From the NCBI GenBank assembly GCA_965232015.1, contig OZ246946.1:744001-808000 (forward strand): 64,000 nucleotides of DNA, given 5' to 3'. The notes below the pieces were generated by a model. It did no database searches. It worked only from the letters and a program-made list of their open reading frames with translations, and had not been told where the DNA came from. The position numbers and the translations under genes are program-made. This stretch comes from JAJEAO01 sp963667635 (GTDB lineage: Bacteria > Acidobacteriota > Vicinamibacteria > Marinacidobacterales > Marinacidobacteraceae). Positions 34,953 to 43,620 of this stretch are shown one piece after another (the first letter of the stretch is position 1; each line of letters begins with the position of its first letter).

Positions 34953-36200
34953 TCAGGGACCGCGCGCGATGTTGTAGGCCAGCAGGACGTCCTGGTCGCG
35001 CAGGTAGAGGAGGCCGTTCGAGACGACCGGGTGGGACCAGGTGTCGCGGCGCGAGCGGTCGGCCGGCGGGAACGCGAACCGCCCCCGCTCGTCGTAGCCG
35101 GCGCGGGACGGGGCGAGGAGGACGGCTTCGCCGCGCTCGGTGAAGACGTAGATCCGGTCGTCAGCGAACGTGAGCGAGCCCTTGCGGACCGAGCGATCCC
35201 GCCAGAAGAGGCCGCCGGTCTCGATGTCGAGCGCGCTGAAGATGGATCCGGAGAAGCCGTAGAGCACGCCGTCGTGGAGGATCGGGCTGGCGTGGTGCGC
35301 CCGCAGGTTCCGGCTGAACCAGACCTCGGTCGCGGCGACCCGGCCCGTCTCGTCGGCGCGCAGCTCCACGAGCGCGCCGCCGGTGCCGTAGTCGGAACTC
35401 AGGAAGACCCGAGCCGCGCCCGGGGGCGCGGGAACGACGACGGGGGTGGCGATGTTTGCGGTGCGGTTCGAGGCGCCGTCGAAGCTCCACAGGATCTCGC
35501 CGTCCTCGGGGCGGATCCCGACGGCGCGTTCGCCGCTGAAGAAGACGACATGCGGCGCTCCGGCGAGTTCGACTTCGACGGGCGACGCATAGCCCGCCTC
35601 GTCCCCGGCGGTCGTCCACGCGAGCTGGCCGCTATCCCGATCGAACGCGGCGAAGCCCGCGCTCCGACCGCCGGGAGACACGAGCACCCGGTCGTCCGCG
35701 ACGAGCGGCGACTCGCTGATCCCCCACGAGATGTTGCGTCCCCCGACTTCGCCGAGGAGATCCACCGTCCACGCGGTCTGCCCGGTCGCCGCCTCGAGCG
35801 AAGAGAGCCGGCCCCGGGCGCCGAGGACGATGACCCGGCCTTCGACGACCGTTGGGGCCGAGCGGGGCCCGTCGCCGCGCCCGTCCCGGTACCCCGCGCC
35901 GTGCGGCGTGGACCACAGCAGCGCGCCGGTCTGTGCGTCGAGAGCGAAGACCCACTCCCGCCCGGAGGCCATGCCCAGCGTGAACGCTCGTCCGCCGGCG
36001 ATCGAGACGGTGGAGTAGCCGGCGCCGAGGCCGTCGGCGCGGAAGACGAGCTCGGGGCCGCCCTCCGGCCAGTCGGCGAGGAGGCCGGTCTCGCGCGAGA
36101 TCCCGTCGCGATTCGGGCCGCGCCACTGGGGCCAGTCCTCCTCGGCGGACGAAGCGCCCGCAGCGAGCAGGAGGGCGGCGGCGATCGGGAAACGCATCAT
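34953..36200 (-). CDS. Exported PQQ-like beta-propeller protein
   Basis: A 415-residue protein with a signal peptide (residues 1-19, ending AGASSAE). It consists of propeller repeats with the PQQ-enzyme/BamB-like pattern, for example EDWPQWRGPNRDGIS at the mature N-terminus, ALDAQTGALLWSTP, LEAATGQTAWTVDLL, FDRDSGQLAWTT and IRPEDGEILWSFDG. It lacks the extra features of a full PQQ dehydrogenase, so a scaffold or binding role is as likely as catalysis. ATG at 36200 overlaps the TGA of the upstream beta-lactamase-fold gene (ATGA), which implies translational coupling. Confidence 0.82.
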   Translation of the reverse strand: MMRFPIAAALLLAAGASSAEEDWPQWRGPNRDGISRETGLLADWPEGGPELVFRADGLGAGYSTVSIAGGRAFTLGMASGREWVFALDAQTGALLWSTPHGAGYRDGRGDGPRSAPTVVEGRVIVLGARGRLSSLEAATGQTAWTVDLLGEVGGRNISWGISESPLVADDRVLVSPGGRSAGFAAFDRDSGQLAWTTAGDEAGYASPVEVELAGAPHVVFFSGERAVGIRPEDGEILWSFDGASNRTANIATPVVVPAPPGAARVFLSSDYGTGGALVELRADETGRVAATEVWFSRNLRAHHASPILHDGVLYGFSGSIFSALDIETGGLFWRDRSVRKGSLTFADDRIYVFTERGEAVLLAPSRAGYDERGRFAFPPADRSRRDTWSHPVVSNGLLYLRDQDVLLAYNIARGP

Positions 36201-37189
36201 GGAGAGACCTCGGCCAGGACCCGGCGCGCGGGAGGGAGCGCCGCGTCGCGCATCGCTCCCACGAGATCGGCGAGGCGCTCTCCGGCGGCGGCGCGGTCCA
36301 GATCGCCGGGAGCGATGCGGTCGGGACCGGGGATCTCGACCATGAACACGTACACCAGCGCCTCGCCCGGAGACGCCCCTGCTGGCTGGTGGTACCCGGA
36401 GAGGACGCGGGTGAGGGGATCGGAGTTCAGCGAGCCGCCCTTGAAATGGTGGACGCCGTGGTCGGTGTCCTCGAGGAAGACGACATCGCGGATCGCTTGG
36501 TGGAGCGATGCCGGGACACCGGGCGTGTCGCCCCGGGCGACGGCGGCGAGGACGGCGGCGAGCGAGGCGGCGGTTGCGGTGTTGTCGCCGGTCACGTCGC
36601 GGGCGGCGAGCATGTAGCGCCGGGAGTGGATACCGCCGAAGCCGGGGTGACGGGCGTGGATCCTCGCGGTGAGGCCCTCCGGCCCGCCAAGGAAGGCGGT
36701 GGTCAGGTTCGCGGCCGCGTTGTACACCGCATTCGAGACCTCGGTCCCACGGATCATGTGGAAGCCCACGGTCCGCGTCGTCGCGTCGGCCAGGGCGGCT
36801 TCGATCCCGGCTTGCGTTTCGGCGTCGAAGTGGGCCACCGCCGGGTGGCCCGGATCTCCCACGATGGCCACGGCGTCGGGGAGCGGCTCGTCGAGCGCGG
36901 CCTCCCGGGCGGCGAAGAGCTCGACCAGGTACGCGGTCTTGATCGAGCTCGCGGCGGGGCGGGGGACATCGGGGGCTTCGGCGTGGAGCGGGGCGCCGTC
37001 GCTGCGCGCGAGGTCGGCGGGGCCGATCCATACGCTGACCCCGAGTTCGTCGAAGTCGGTCGTCGGAACCGAAGCGATCGCCGACGCGATGTCTGCGCCC
37101 GTCGCCGCCGGAGCCGGGACGTCGCCCGGGGCCGGCGCGCAGGCGGCGACCAGGAGTACGGCCGCCGAAAGGAGGACTCGTCGGAGCAT
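36197..37189 (-). CDS. Class A beta-lactamase-fold serine hydrolase, lipoprotein, general-base Glu not evident
   Basis: A 330-residue protein with a lipobox (LLVAACAP, C17), so periplasmic and lipid-anchored. The active-site triad is visible: S81-S-I-K84 as SxxK, S-N-A at about 153 as the SxN motif, and K-G-G-S in HHFKGGSLNSDPLT as the KTG equivalent. The usual class A E-x-x-L-N omega loop is not evident; HPGFGGIHSRRYMLAARDVTGDNTAT occupies that stretch, with the downstream TGDNTAT matching the class A RDTTTP region. If the general-base glutamate is truly absent, efficient penicillin hydrolysis is unlikely and a different amidase, esterase or transpeptidase-like role is possible. It is coupled to the downstream propeller gene. 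Confidence 0.8.
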   Translation of the reverse strand: MLRRVLLSAAVLLVAACAPAPGDVPAPAATGADIASAIASVPTTDFDELGVSVWIGPADLARSDGAPLHAEAPDVPRPAASSIKTAYLVELFAAREAALDEPLPDAVAIVGDPGHPAVAHFDAETQAGIEAALADATTRTVGFHMIRGTEVSNAVYNAAANLTTAFLGGPEGLTARIHARHPGFGGIHSRRYMLAARDVTGDNTATAASLAAVLAAVARGDTPGVPASLHQAIRDVVFLEDTDHGVHHFKGGSLNSDPLTRVLSGYHQPAGASPGEALVYVFMVEIPGPDRIAPGDLDRAAAGERLADLVGAMRDAALPPARRVLAEVSP

Positions 37190-37243
37190 GGGTCGGAGTC
37201 TAAGGACTCCCGGGTTCCGCGCTTCGCAGTGCGCCGCTCTGGT

Positions 37244-37462
37244 TCAGGCTTCGAAGTCGGAGCGGGATGCGCGGGACGCCGCCCGCGCCCATGGGAGTCC
37301 CTTCGACAGGCTCTCTACCCGGGCCATCCGCTCGCAGATCCTCTGCATCGCGCCTTCAAGGCCGGCGATATCGCGCCGGAGACCGGCGATGTCCCGCCGA
37401 AGGAAAACGTGGGAAACGAGGATCGTGAGGAGGACGACGAGCGTCGGGATCACGCCTTCCAT
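37244..37462 (-). CDS. Small membrane-anchored coiled-coil protein (third of a tandem set)
   Basis: A 72-residue protein: one transmembrane helix (residues about 3-22, VIPTLVVLLTILVSHVFL) followed by a short coiled coil with the repeated RRDIAGLRRDIAGLEGAMQ and RICERMARVESLS segments. It is the most diverged of the three paralogues in this block. No function is recognisable; similar short anchored helices occur in phage-lysis and membrane-scaffold proteins, but nothing else here supports that. Confidence 0.6.
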   Translation of the reverse strand: MEGVIPTLVVLLTILVSHVFLRRDIAGLRRDIAGLEGAMQRICERMARVESLSKGLPWARAASRASRSDFEA

Positions 37463-37492
37463 GTCGCCTCTGCCTCCGGGCCGCGGCTCGAG

Positions 37493-37684
37493 TCAGCCCT
37501 CGCGCCGGGGGTTCTGGTTCCCGGCGGGGGAGACTCCGGCGGGCACGAGCGCCTCCAGCAAGCCTTCGACGCGAGCCATCCGCTCCCTCAGCCCGGCGAT
37601 GTCGCGGTGGAGGGACAGGTGCGAAGCGAGGATCACGAGGACGATGGAGACCGGCGGGATGAGGATTTCGAGCGCCGGAGTCAT
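37493..37684 (-). CDS. Small membrane-anchored coiled-coil protein (second of a tandem set)
   Basis: A 63-residue protein with the same plan: MTPALEILIPPVSIVLVILASHLSL as a membrane helix, then HRDIAGLRERMARVEGLLEALVP. Its last about 35 residues (RERMARVEG to NQNPRREG) are almost identical to those of the gene at 37765-38019, and the DNA over 37472-37583 matches 37744-37855 with only a few differences. It is the shortest of the three because it lacks the extra HRDIGGL repeats of its upstream neighbour. Confidence 0.6.
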   Translation of the reverse strand: MTPALEILIPPVSIVLVILASHLSLHRDIAGLRERMARVEGLLEALVPAGVSPAGNQNPRREG

Positions 37685-37764
37685 GGGCGCAATCGTAGCG
37701 CGCCGGCACGGCGTCGGCGCCGCGCCTCCCGTCCCGTCGCTCGGCCTCCGGGCCGCGATTCGAG

Positions 37765-38019
37765 TCAGCCCTCGCGCCGGGGGTTCTGGTTCCCGGCGGG
37801 GGAGACTCCGGCGGGCACGAGCGCCTCCAGGAAGCCTTCGACGCGAGCCATCCGCTCTCGCAGCTCCGCGATGTCGCGGTGGACGCCCCCGATGTCGCGG
37901 TGGAGGCCTCCGATGTCACGATGGAGGCCCGCCATGTCACGTCGGAGTGACATGTGGGAGGCGACGATAGCCAGGACGATGGAGATCGTCGGGATGAGGA
38001 CTTCGAGCGCCGGAGTCAT
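37765..38019 (-). CDS. Small membrane-anchored coiled-coil protein (first of a tandem set)
   Basis: An 84-residue protein with the same membrane helix (MTPALEVLIPTISIVLAIVASHMSL) and a longer coiled coil: RRDMAGLHRDIGGLHRDIGGVHRDIAELRERMARVEGFLEAL, with three HRDI units. The start ATG is preceded by GGCG-rich sequence and no ribosome binding site. The longer repeat suggests variable heptad number between the paralogues. It lies directly downstream of a dispersed repeat that abuts groEL. Confidence 0.6.
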   Translation of the reverse strand: MTPALEVLIPTISIVLAIVASHMSLRRDMAGLHRDIGGLHRDIGGVHRDIAELRERMARVEGFLEALVPAGVSPAGNQNPRREG

Positions 38020-38093
38020 GGGCGCGATCGTAGCGCGCCGGCGCCGACGCCGTACGCCTGCGCCCGGCCAGCGGTCGAGCTGGCCGGGAATTA

Positions 38094-38135
38094 CCGGGCC
38101 CCCACCCGGAGAACTGGCGGAGTCCGGCGCGCCGG
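38094..38135. repeat. Dispersed repeat unit at the groEL 3' end
   Basis: CCGGGCCCCCACCCGGAGAA, then CTGGCGGAGTCCGGCGCGCC, matches the GGGCCCCCACC-GGAGAACTGGCG arm of the long stem-loop at 2138-2203. It begins 24 bases downstream of the groEL stop codon (minus-strand sense), so it could contribute to termination. Confidence 0.75.
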
Positions 38136-38158
38136 CGCCGAGCGGGGGTGAGAGTGGA

Positions 38159-39805
<1,647 letters not shown>

Positions 39806-39832
39806 TCGATGGTTCTCCTTGGGTGGGGGCGC

Positions 39833-40120
39833 CTACTCGACGATGCCCAGGATCTCGTCCTCGCGGACGATGAGGTAGTCCTCGCCGTCGAGCTTCACTT
39901 CCGAGCCCGAGTACTTGCCGATCAGGACGGTCTGCCCGGGCTCGACCTCGGGGGCCTGCCGGGTGCCGTCCTTGAGGACCTTGCCGGAACCGACAGCGAC
40001 GACCTTGGCGGTCATCGGCTTTTCCTTGGCGGTATCCGGGATGATGATGGAGCCGATCCGCTCCTCCTCCGCCTCGAGACGGCGGAGGACGACGTTCTCC
40101 CTCAGGGGTTTGATGTTCAT
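39833..40120 (-). CDS. groES: Co-chaperonin GroES
   Basis: A 95-residue protein that caps GroEL. NIKPLRENVVLRRLEAEEERIGSIIIPDTAKEKP, the mobile-loop region and the C-terminal GEDYLIVREDEILGIVE are typical. The ribosome binding site AGGAGACAGGTTCTG precedes ATG 40120. A sigma70-type promoter lies at 40241-40269. Confidence 0.97.
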   Translation of the reverse strand: MNIKPLRENVVLRRLEAEEERIGSIIIPDTAKEKPMTAKVVAVGSGKVLKDGTRQAPEVEPGQTVLIGKYSGSEVKLDGEDYLIVREDEILGIVE

Positions 40121-40240
40121 CAGAACCTGTCTCCTCTGGGATGCGCACGTCCGACGATCGGGCGCGCGAGGGGTTTCGTGGGCGGCCCGGAAACCGGGCC
40201 GGTCCGGTCCCGCGTGCGGCGGCCGCCCCGGACGACGGGA

Positions 40241-40269
40241 AAGATAGGCGCGGCGGCGCCGTTTGTCAA
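40241..40269 (-). promoter_or_regulatory. sigma70-type promoter of groESL
   Basis: On the minus strand TTGACA (40269-40264) and TATCTT (40246-40241) are separated by 17 bases. The rest of the 301-base gap (40121-40421) holds no gene that I can see; no CIRCE element (TTAGCACTC inverted repeat) is present. A TCACTCAGA string in this gap is also found upstream of dnaK. Confidence 0.7.
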
Positions 40270-40421
40270 GAGCTCTTTAGCGGGGCGATACCAGATAAAT
40301 CTGAGTGATTTCCTGTGTGATTTTGGATCGAGCGATTGCAGGCGACGCCTCCGACGCCCCTGATCCGTCGAGGGCGGGCGCGATCGGCGCCGGCTTCGGC
40401 GTCCGACCGGGGTCCGGCGGC

Positions 40422-42671
40422 CTATTCGACGCCGAGGTGGTGGAGGACGAACGCCCAGCGGTCCGCTTCCAGCGCCACCCGCATCGAGACCGGCATCCCG
40501 CCCCCGTGTCCGGCGCTCTTCTGGACGCGGAGGAGGACCGGCGCCTCCCCACCGCCGTGGACCTCCTGGAGACGCGCCGCGTACTTGAACGAGTGCCCGG
40601 GCGCCACCCGGTCGTCGTGGTCGGCGGTGGTCACCAGGGTCGGCGGGAAATCCTCGGCCGGCGCGATGTTGTGGTACGGCGAGTAGGCGCGGAGCACCGG
40701 GAACATCTCCGGGTCGTCCGGACTGCCGTAGTCCGAGGCCCACGCCCATCCGATGGTGAACTCATGGAAGCGGAGCATGTCCATGACCCCGACCGCGGGA
40801 AGCGCCGCCCCGAACAGCTCCGGCCGCTGGTTCAGCACCGCTCCGACGAGGAGGCCTCCGTTCGAGCCCCCGGCGATGGCGAGCCGCGACGGGCGGGTCA
40901 CCGAGTCGTGGATCAGGAACTCGGCGGCGGAGACGAAGTCGTCAAAGACGTTCTGCTTGTTCTCCCGCATCCCGGCCTCGTGCCACGCCTCTCCGTATTC
41001 ACCCCCGCCGCGCAGGTTCACCTGGGCATAGACGCCCCCCCGCTCGAGGAAAGCGAGGTTCCACGGGCTGAACCCCGGCCGCAGACTGATGTTGAACCCG
41101 CCGTAGCCGTAGAGCATCACCGGGTTGTCACCGTCGCGCCGCAAGTCCTTGCGGTGGGTCAGGAACATGGGGACCTCCGTCCCGTCCTCCGACGCGAAGA
41201 ACACCTGGTTCGTCTCGTAGCCATCGAAGTCGAAGTCGAAATCGGGCGTCCAGTGCGGCCGGGTCTCGCCGGACGCGAGCTCGTAGCGGAACACCGAGGG
41301 GGGGATCAGGAAGGACGAGAACGAGAAGTGGAGGGCCTCGTCCTCGCGGCCCCCGGTGAGCTGTCCCGCCGATCCGATGCCCGGAAGCGGCACATCGCGT
41401 TCGAACGAGCCGTCGAGCGTGTGGACCGCGAGTCGGCTCTTCGCGTCGTCGAGATAACCGAGGATCAGCCGATCCCCGACGATGCGGGCGGTCTCGAGGG
41501 TCTGTTCGGTCTCCGGAACGACCTCCAGCCAGTTCGCCGGTGCGGGTCGGGTGACGTTCACCGCGACGACCCGGTAGCGAGGGGCGTCGTGATCGGTCAG
41601 GAAGTAGAACCGGGCGCCGTCGTTCCCGAGGAACACCCAGGAGGCGTCGCCGGCGTCGAGGAGCGGCGCGGCATCGCCGTCGAGCCGCGGGGCGCCGGGG
41701 TCGCCGAGGTCGAGGATGTGGATGCGATTCTCTTGACTCGTCCCCTCGTGGATGCTGACCACGAGGAACCGCCCATCGTCCGAGACCTCGGCTCCGAACA
41801 GCAAGTCGGGCTCTTCGGGGCGGGCGAAGACGAGGGTGTCCGAGTCCTGCGGTGTTCCCAGCCGGTGGTACCAGATCGTCTGGTTGCGGTTCAGGCCGCC
41901 CTGGGCCGCATCGGGGTCGGGCTCGGGGTAGCGGCTGTAGAAGAAGCCGCCGTTGTCGTGGGTCCACGCCGCCCCGGAGAACTTGATCCAGCGCAGGTGG
42001 TCGTCGCGCTGCTCTCCCGACGCGACCTCGACCACATGGAACTCCTGCCAGTCCGAGCCCGCCTCGCCGAGGGCATAGGCCATGAGCGCCCCATCTTTCG
42101 TGAACGAGGTGACCCCGAGGCTGACCGTGCCGTCGTCCGAGAGCCGGTTCGGGTCGAGGAGCACTTCCCACTCGTCCTCCGGGGTCCCCGGCCCGGGAGT
42201 CCGGTAGAGGACGTCCTGGTCCTGGAGCCCGTCGTTGGCCCGCACGAACCAGTGGGGCCCGAACCGAAACGGGGCGCTGCGGCGGGCGTAGTCCTGAAGC
42301 TCGGTGAGCCGCGCCTCGAGAGCGTCCCGTCCCGGCAGCGAGCGCAGGTAGTCGAACGTGACCTCGTTCTGCGCGTCAACCCATGCGAGCACTTCCGGAT
42401 CGTTGTCGTCCTCGAGCCAGCGGTAGGGATCTTCGACCTCCACGCCGTGGAGCATTTCGACCACATCCTCCTTTTCTGTCTCGGGGTAGTCGAGCCCGCC
42501 CCCGCAGGCGACGATCGCGGCGATCAGCGCGGCGGAGGTCGGACCCACGACCAGGCGCCGGAAGCGCCTCGCGCGGCCGCTCCCGATGGAGCGGCGCCTT
42601 GCACCAGCCAGATCCTGCCGAGGGGGCGATTGGGTCCGCGAATCGGAAAGGGGCGTGTCGGCCATGGACAT
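40422..42671 (-). CDS. Prolyl oligopeptidase (S9A family), lipoprotein
   Basis: A 749-residue serine peptidase that cleaves after proline in short peptides. A lipobox (LIAAIVACGGG) follows a basic N-terminal region of about 45 residues, so the enzyme is probably lipid-anchored outside the cytoplasm, which is unusual for classical cytosolic POP but seen for exported relatives. VEVEDPYRWLEDDNDPEVLAWVDAQN is the family opening, then a seven-bladed propeller, then the alpha/beta hydrolase domain with S603 in AGGSNGGLLVGA, aspartate in TTADHDDRVAPGHSFKYAA and histidine in QKSAGHGGG. ATG 42671 follows GGAGGATCCACC. The adjacent toxin-antitoxin genes run the other way. Confidence 0.92.
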   Translation of the reverse strand: MSMADTPLSDSRTQSPPRQDLAGARRRSIGSGRARRFRRLVVGPTSAALIAAIVACGGGLDYPETEKEDVVEMLHGVEVEDPYRWLEDDNDPEVLAWVDAQNEVTFDYLRSLPGRDALEARLTELQDYARRSAPFRFGPHWFVRANDGLQDQDVLYRTPGPGTPEDEWEVLLDPNRLSDDGTVSLGVTSFTKDGALMAYALGEAGSDWQEFHVVEVASGEQRDDHLRWIKFSGAAWTHDNGGFFYSRYPEPDPDAAQGGLNRNQTIWYHRLGTPQDSDTLVFARPEEPDLLFGAEVSDDGRFLVVSIHEGTSQENRIHILDLGDPGAPRLDGDAAPLLDAGDASWVFLGNDGARFYFLTDHDAPRYRVVAVNVTRPAPANWLEVVPETEQTLETARIVGDRLILGYLDDAKSRLAVHTLDGSFERDVPLPGIGSAGQLTGGREDEALHFSFSSFLIPPSVFRYELASGETRPHWTPDFDFDFDGYETNQVFFASEDGTEVPMFLTHRKDLRRDGDNPVMLYGYGGFNISLRPGFSPWNLAFLERGGVYAQVNLRGGGEYGEAWHEAGMRENKQNVFDDFVSAAEFLIHDSVTRPSRLAIAGGSNGGLLVGAVLNQRPELFGAALPAVGVMDMLRFHEFTIGWAWASDYGSPDDPEMFPVLRAYSPYHNIAPAEDFPPTLVTTADHDDRVAPGHSFKYAARLQEVHGGGEAPVLLRVQKSAGHGGGMPVSMRVALEADRWAFVLHHLGVE

Positions 42672-42808
42672 GGTGGATCCTCCGCAGCGCCACGGGCGCG
42701 ACGGTGCGCCCGGGATGGAGATGGGTCGTGATGCCTCCCGGGAAATCGGATGCCTCCGCCGGAGCGGCGGGATCCCGCCCGGCGGAGTTCGAACTCCCCG
42801 CAACTGTT

Positions 42809-42822
42809 CTAGTCTAGACTAG
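42809..42822. promoter_or_regulatory. 14-bp perfect palindrome upstream of the toxin-antitoxin genes
   Basis: CTAGTCTAGACTAG at 42809-42822 is self-complementary, in an AT-richer stretch that contrasts with the flanks. The antitoxin ATG is only four bases further on, so the mRNA is almost leaderless and this is the likely autoregulatory operator/promoter. Confidence 0.75.
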
Positions 42823-42826
42823 TTCA

Positions 42827-43168
42827 ATGACCGTTCCCCATCGGACATCCGCCGTGACCGAGGCTGTTCCAGCGGCCGATCGCAGCCGATCCGCCCGCGC
42901 CGAGCGGGGTTGGACCATCGCCGACGCCAAGGCGCGACTGTCCGAGGTGCTGCGCCGGACCCACACCGAAGGACCGCAGTTCATCGGTCGGAGGCGGCGC
43001 TATGTCGTCATGCCGTTCGAAGACTGGCAGGCGCGGGCCGAGCCGAAGATGGGCCTTGGGGAGTGGCTGGTCGCCAACGCTCCGCGATGCTGCGACGACT
43101 TCGAACTGCCGAGCCGGGACGACGGAGACCGTGAGATCCCCTTCGCCGATCTCATGGAAGAAGAGTGA
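42827..43168 (+). CDS. Phd/YefM-type antitoxin
   Basis: A 113-residue small protein. WTIADAKARLSEVLRRTHTEGPQFIGRRRRYVVM is the Phd/YefM DNA-binding core (residues about 28-63), here preceded by a 27-residue extension, and an acidic C-terminus (EIPFADLMEEE) fits the toxin-binding tail. The GTG start of the toxin gene overlaps its stop codon, a typical coupled type II arrangement. It should bind the upstream palindrome with the toxin. Confidence 0.85.
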   Translation: MTVPHRTSAVTEAVPAADRSRSARAERGWTIADAKARLSEVLRRTHTEGPQFIGRRRRYVVMPFEDWQARAEPKMGLGEWLVANAPRCCDDFELPSRDDGDREIPFADLMEEE

Positions 43169-43611
43169 TCGAACCACAGCCGACGGGTGTCCTCGTGGAC
43201 ACGAACGTGATTTCTGAGTTCATCCGGCGCGAGCCCGATCCCGGCGTGATGGACTACGTACGGCGACGGACGCGTCTTCTACTCGTGCCGGTGGTCGTGC
43301 TTCACGAGCTGGAGTACGGCTTGGCGCGCATGCCGCCGAGCCGCCGAAGGGACCGCATCACCAGCTTTGTCGCCGATGTCGAAAGGCGCTACGGCGAACG
43401 GATCCTCGACCTGGATCGCGTGCGCGCCCGGGAGGGCGCCCGGATTCGGGCCCAGGCCGAGCGCGCCGGACGCACGATCGGGATTGCCGACGCTCTGATC
43501 GCCGGCACCGCCCGCGCCGAGGGAATTCCGCTCGCCACGCGGAACGTCCGCCACTTCGAGGGGTTCGGGATCGAACTCCTGAATCCGTGGGAGATCCCCC
43601 GGAGCGGCTGA
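43165..43611 (+). CDS. PIN-domain (VapC-like) toxin
   Basis: A 148-residue ribonuclease toxin. The four acidic metal-binding positions are visible: D12 in GVLVDTNVISEFI, a glutamate in VVLHELEYGLAR, the aspartate of IGIADALIAGTA, and a C-terminal acidic position near ATRNVRHFEGFG. This is the normal PIN layout. GTG 43165 overlaps the antitoxin TGA (GTGA). Such toxins cleave tRNA or rRNA and slow growth. The pairing of a Phd-type antitoxin with a VapC-type toxin is common. Confidence 0.88.
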   Translation: MIEPQPTGVLVDTNVISEFIRREPDPGVMDYVRRRTRLLLVPVVVLHELEYGLARMPPSRRRDRITSFVADVERRYGERILDLDRVRAREGARIRAQAERAGRTIGIADALIAGTARAEGIPLATRNVRHFEGFGIELLNPWEIPRSG

Positions 43612-43620
43612 ACGACCGGG

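Noticed and set aside
40121..40421. CIRCE-type operator before groESL
   Set aside because: No TTAGCACTC inverted repeat is present; only a sigma70-type promoter was found.
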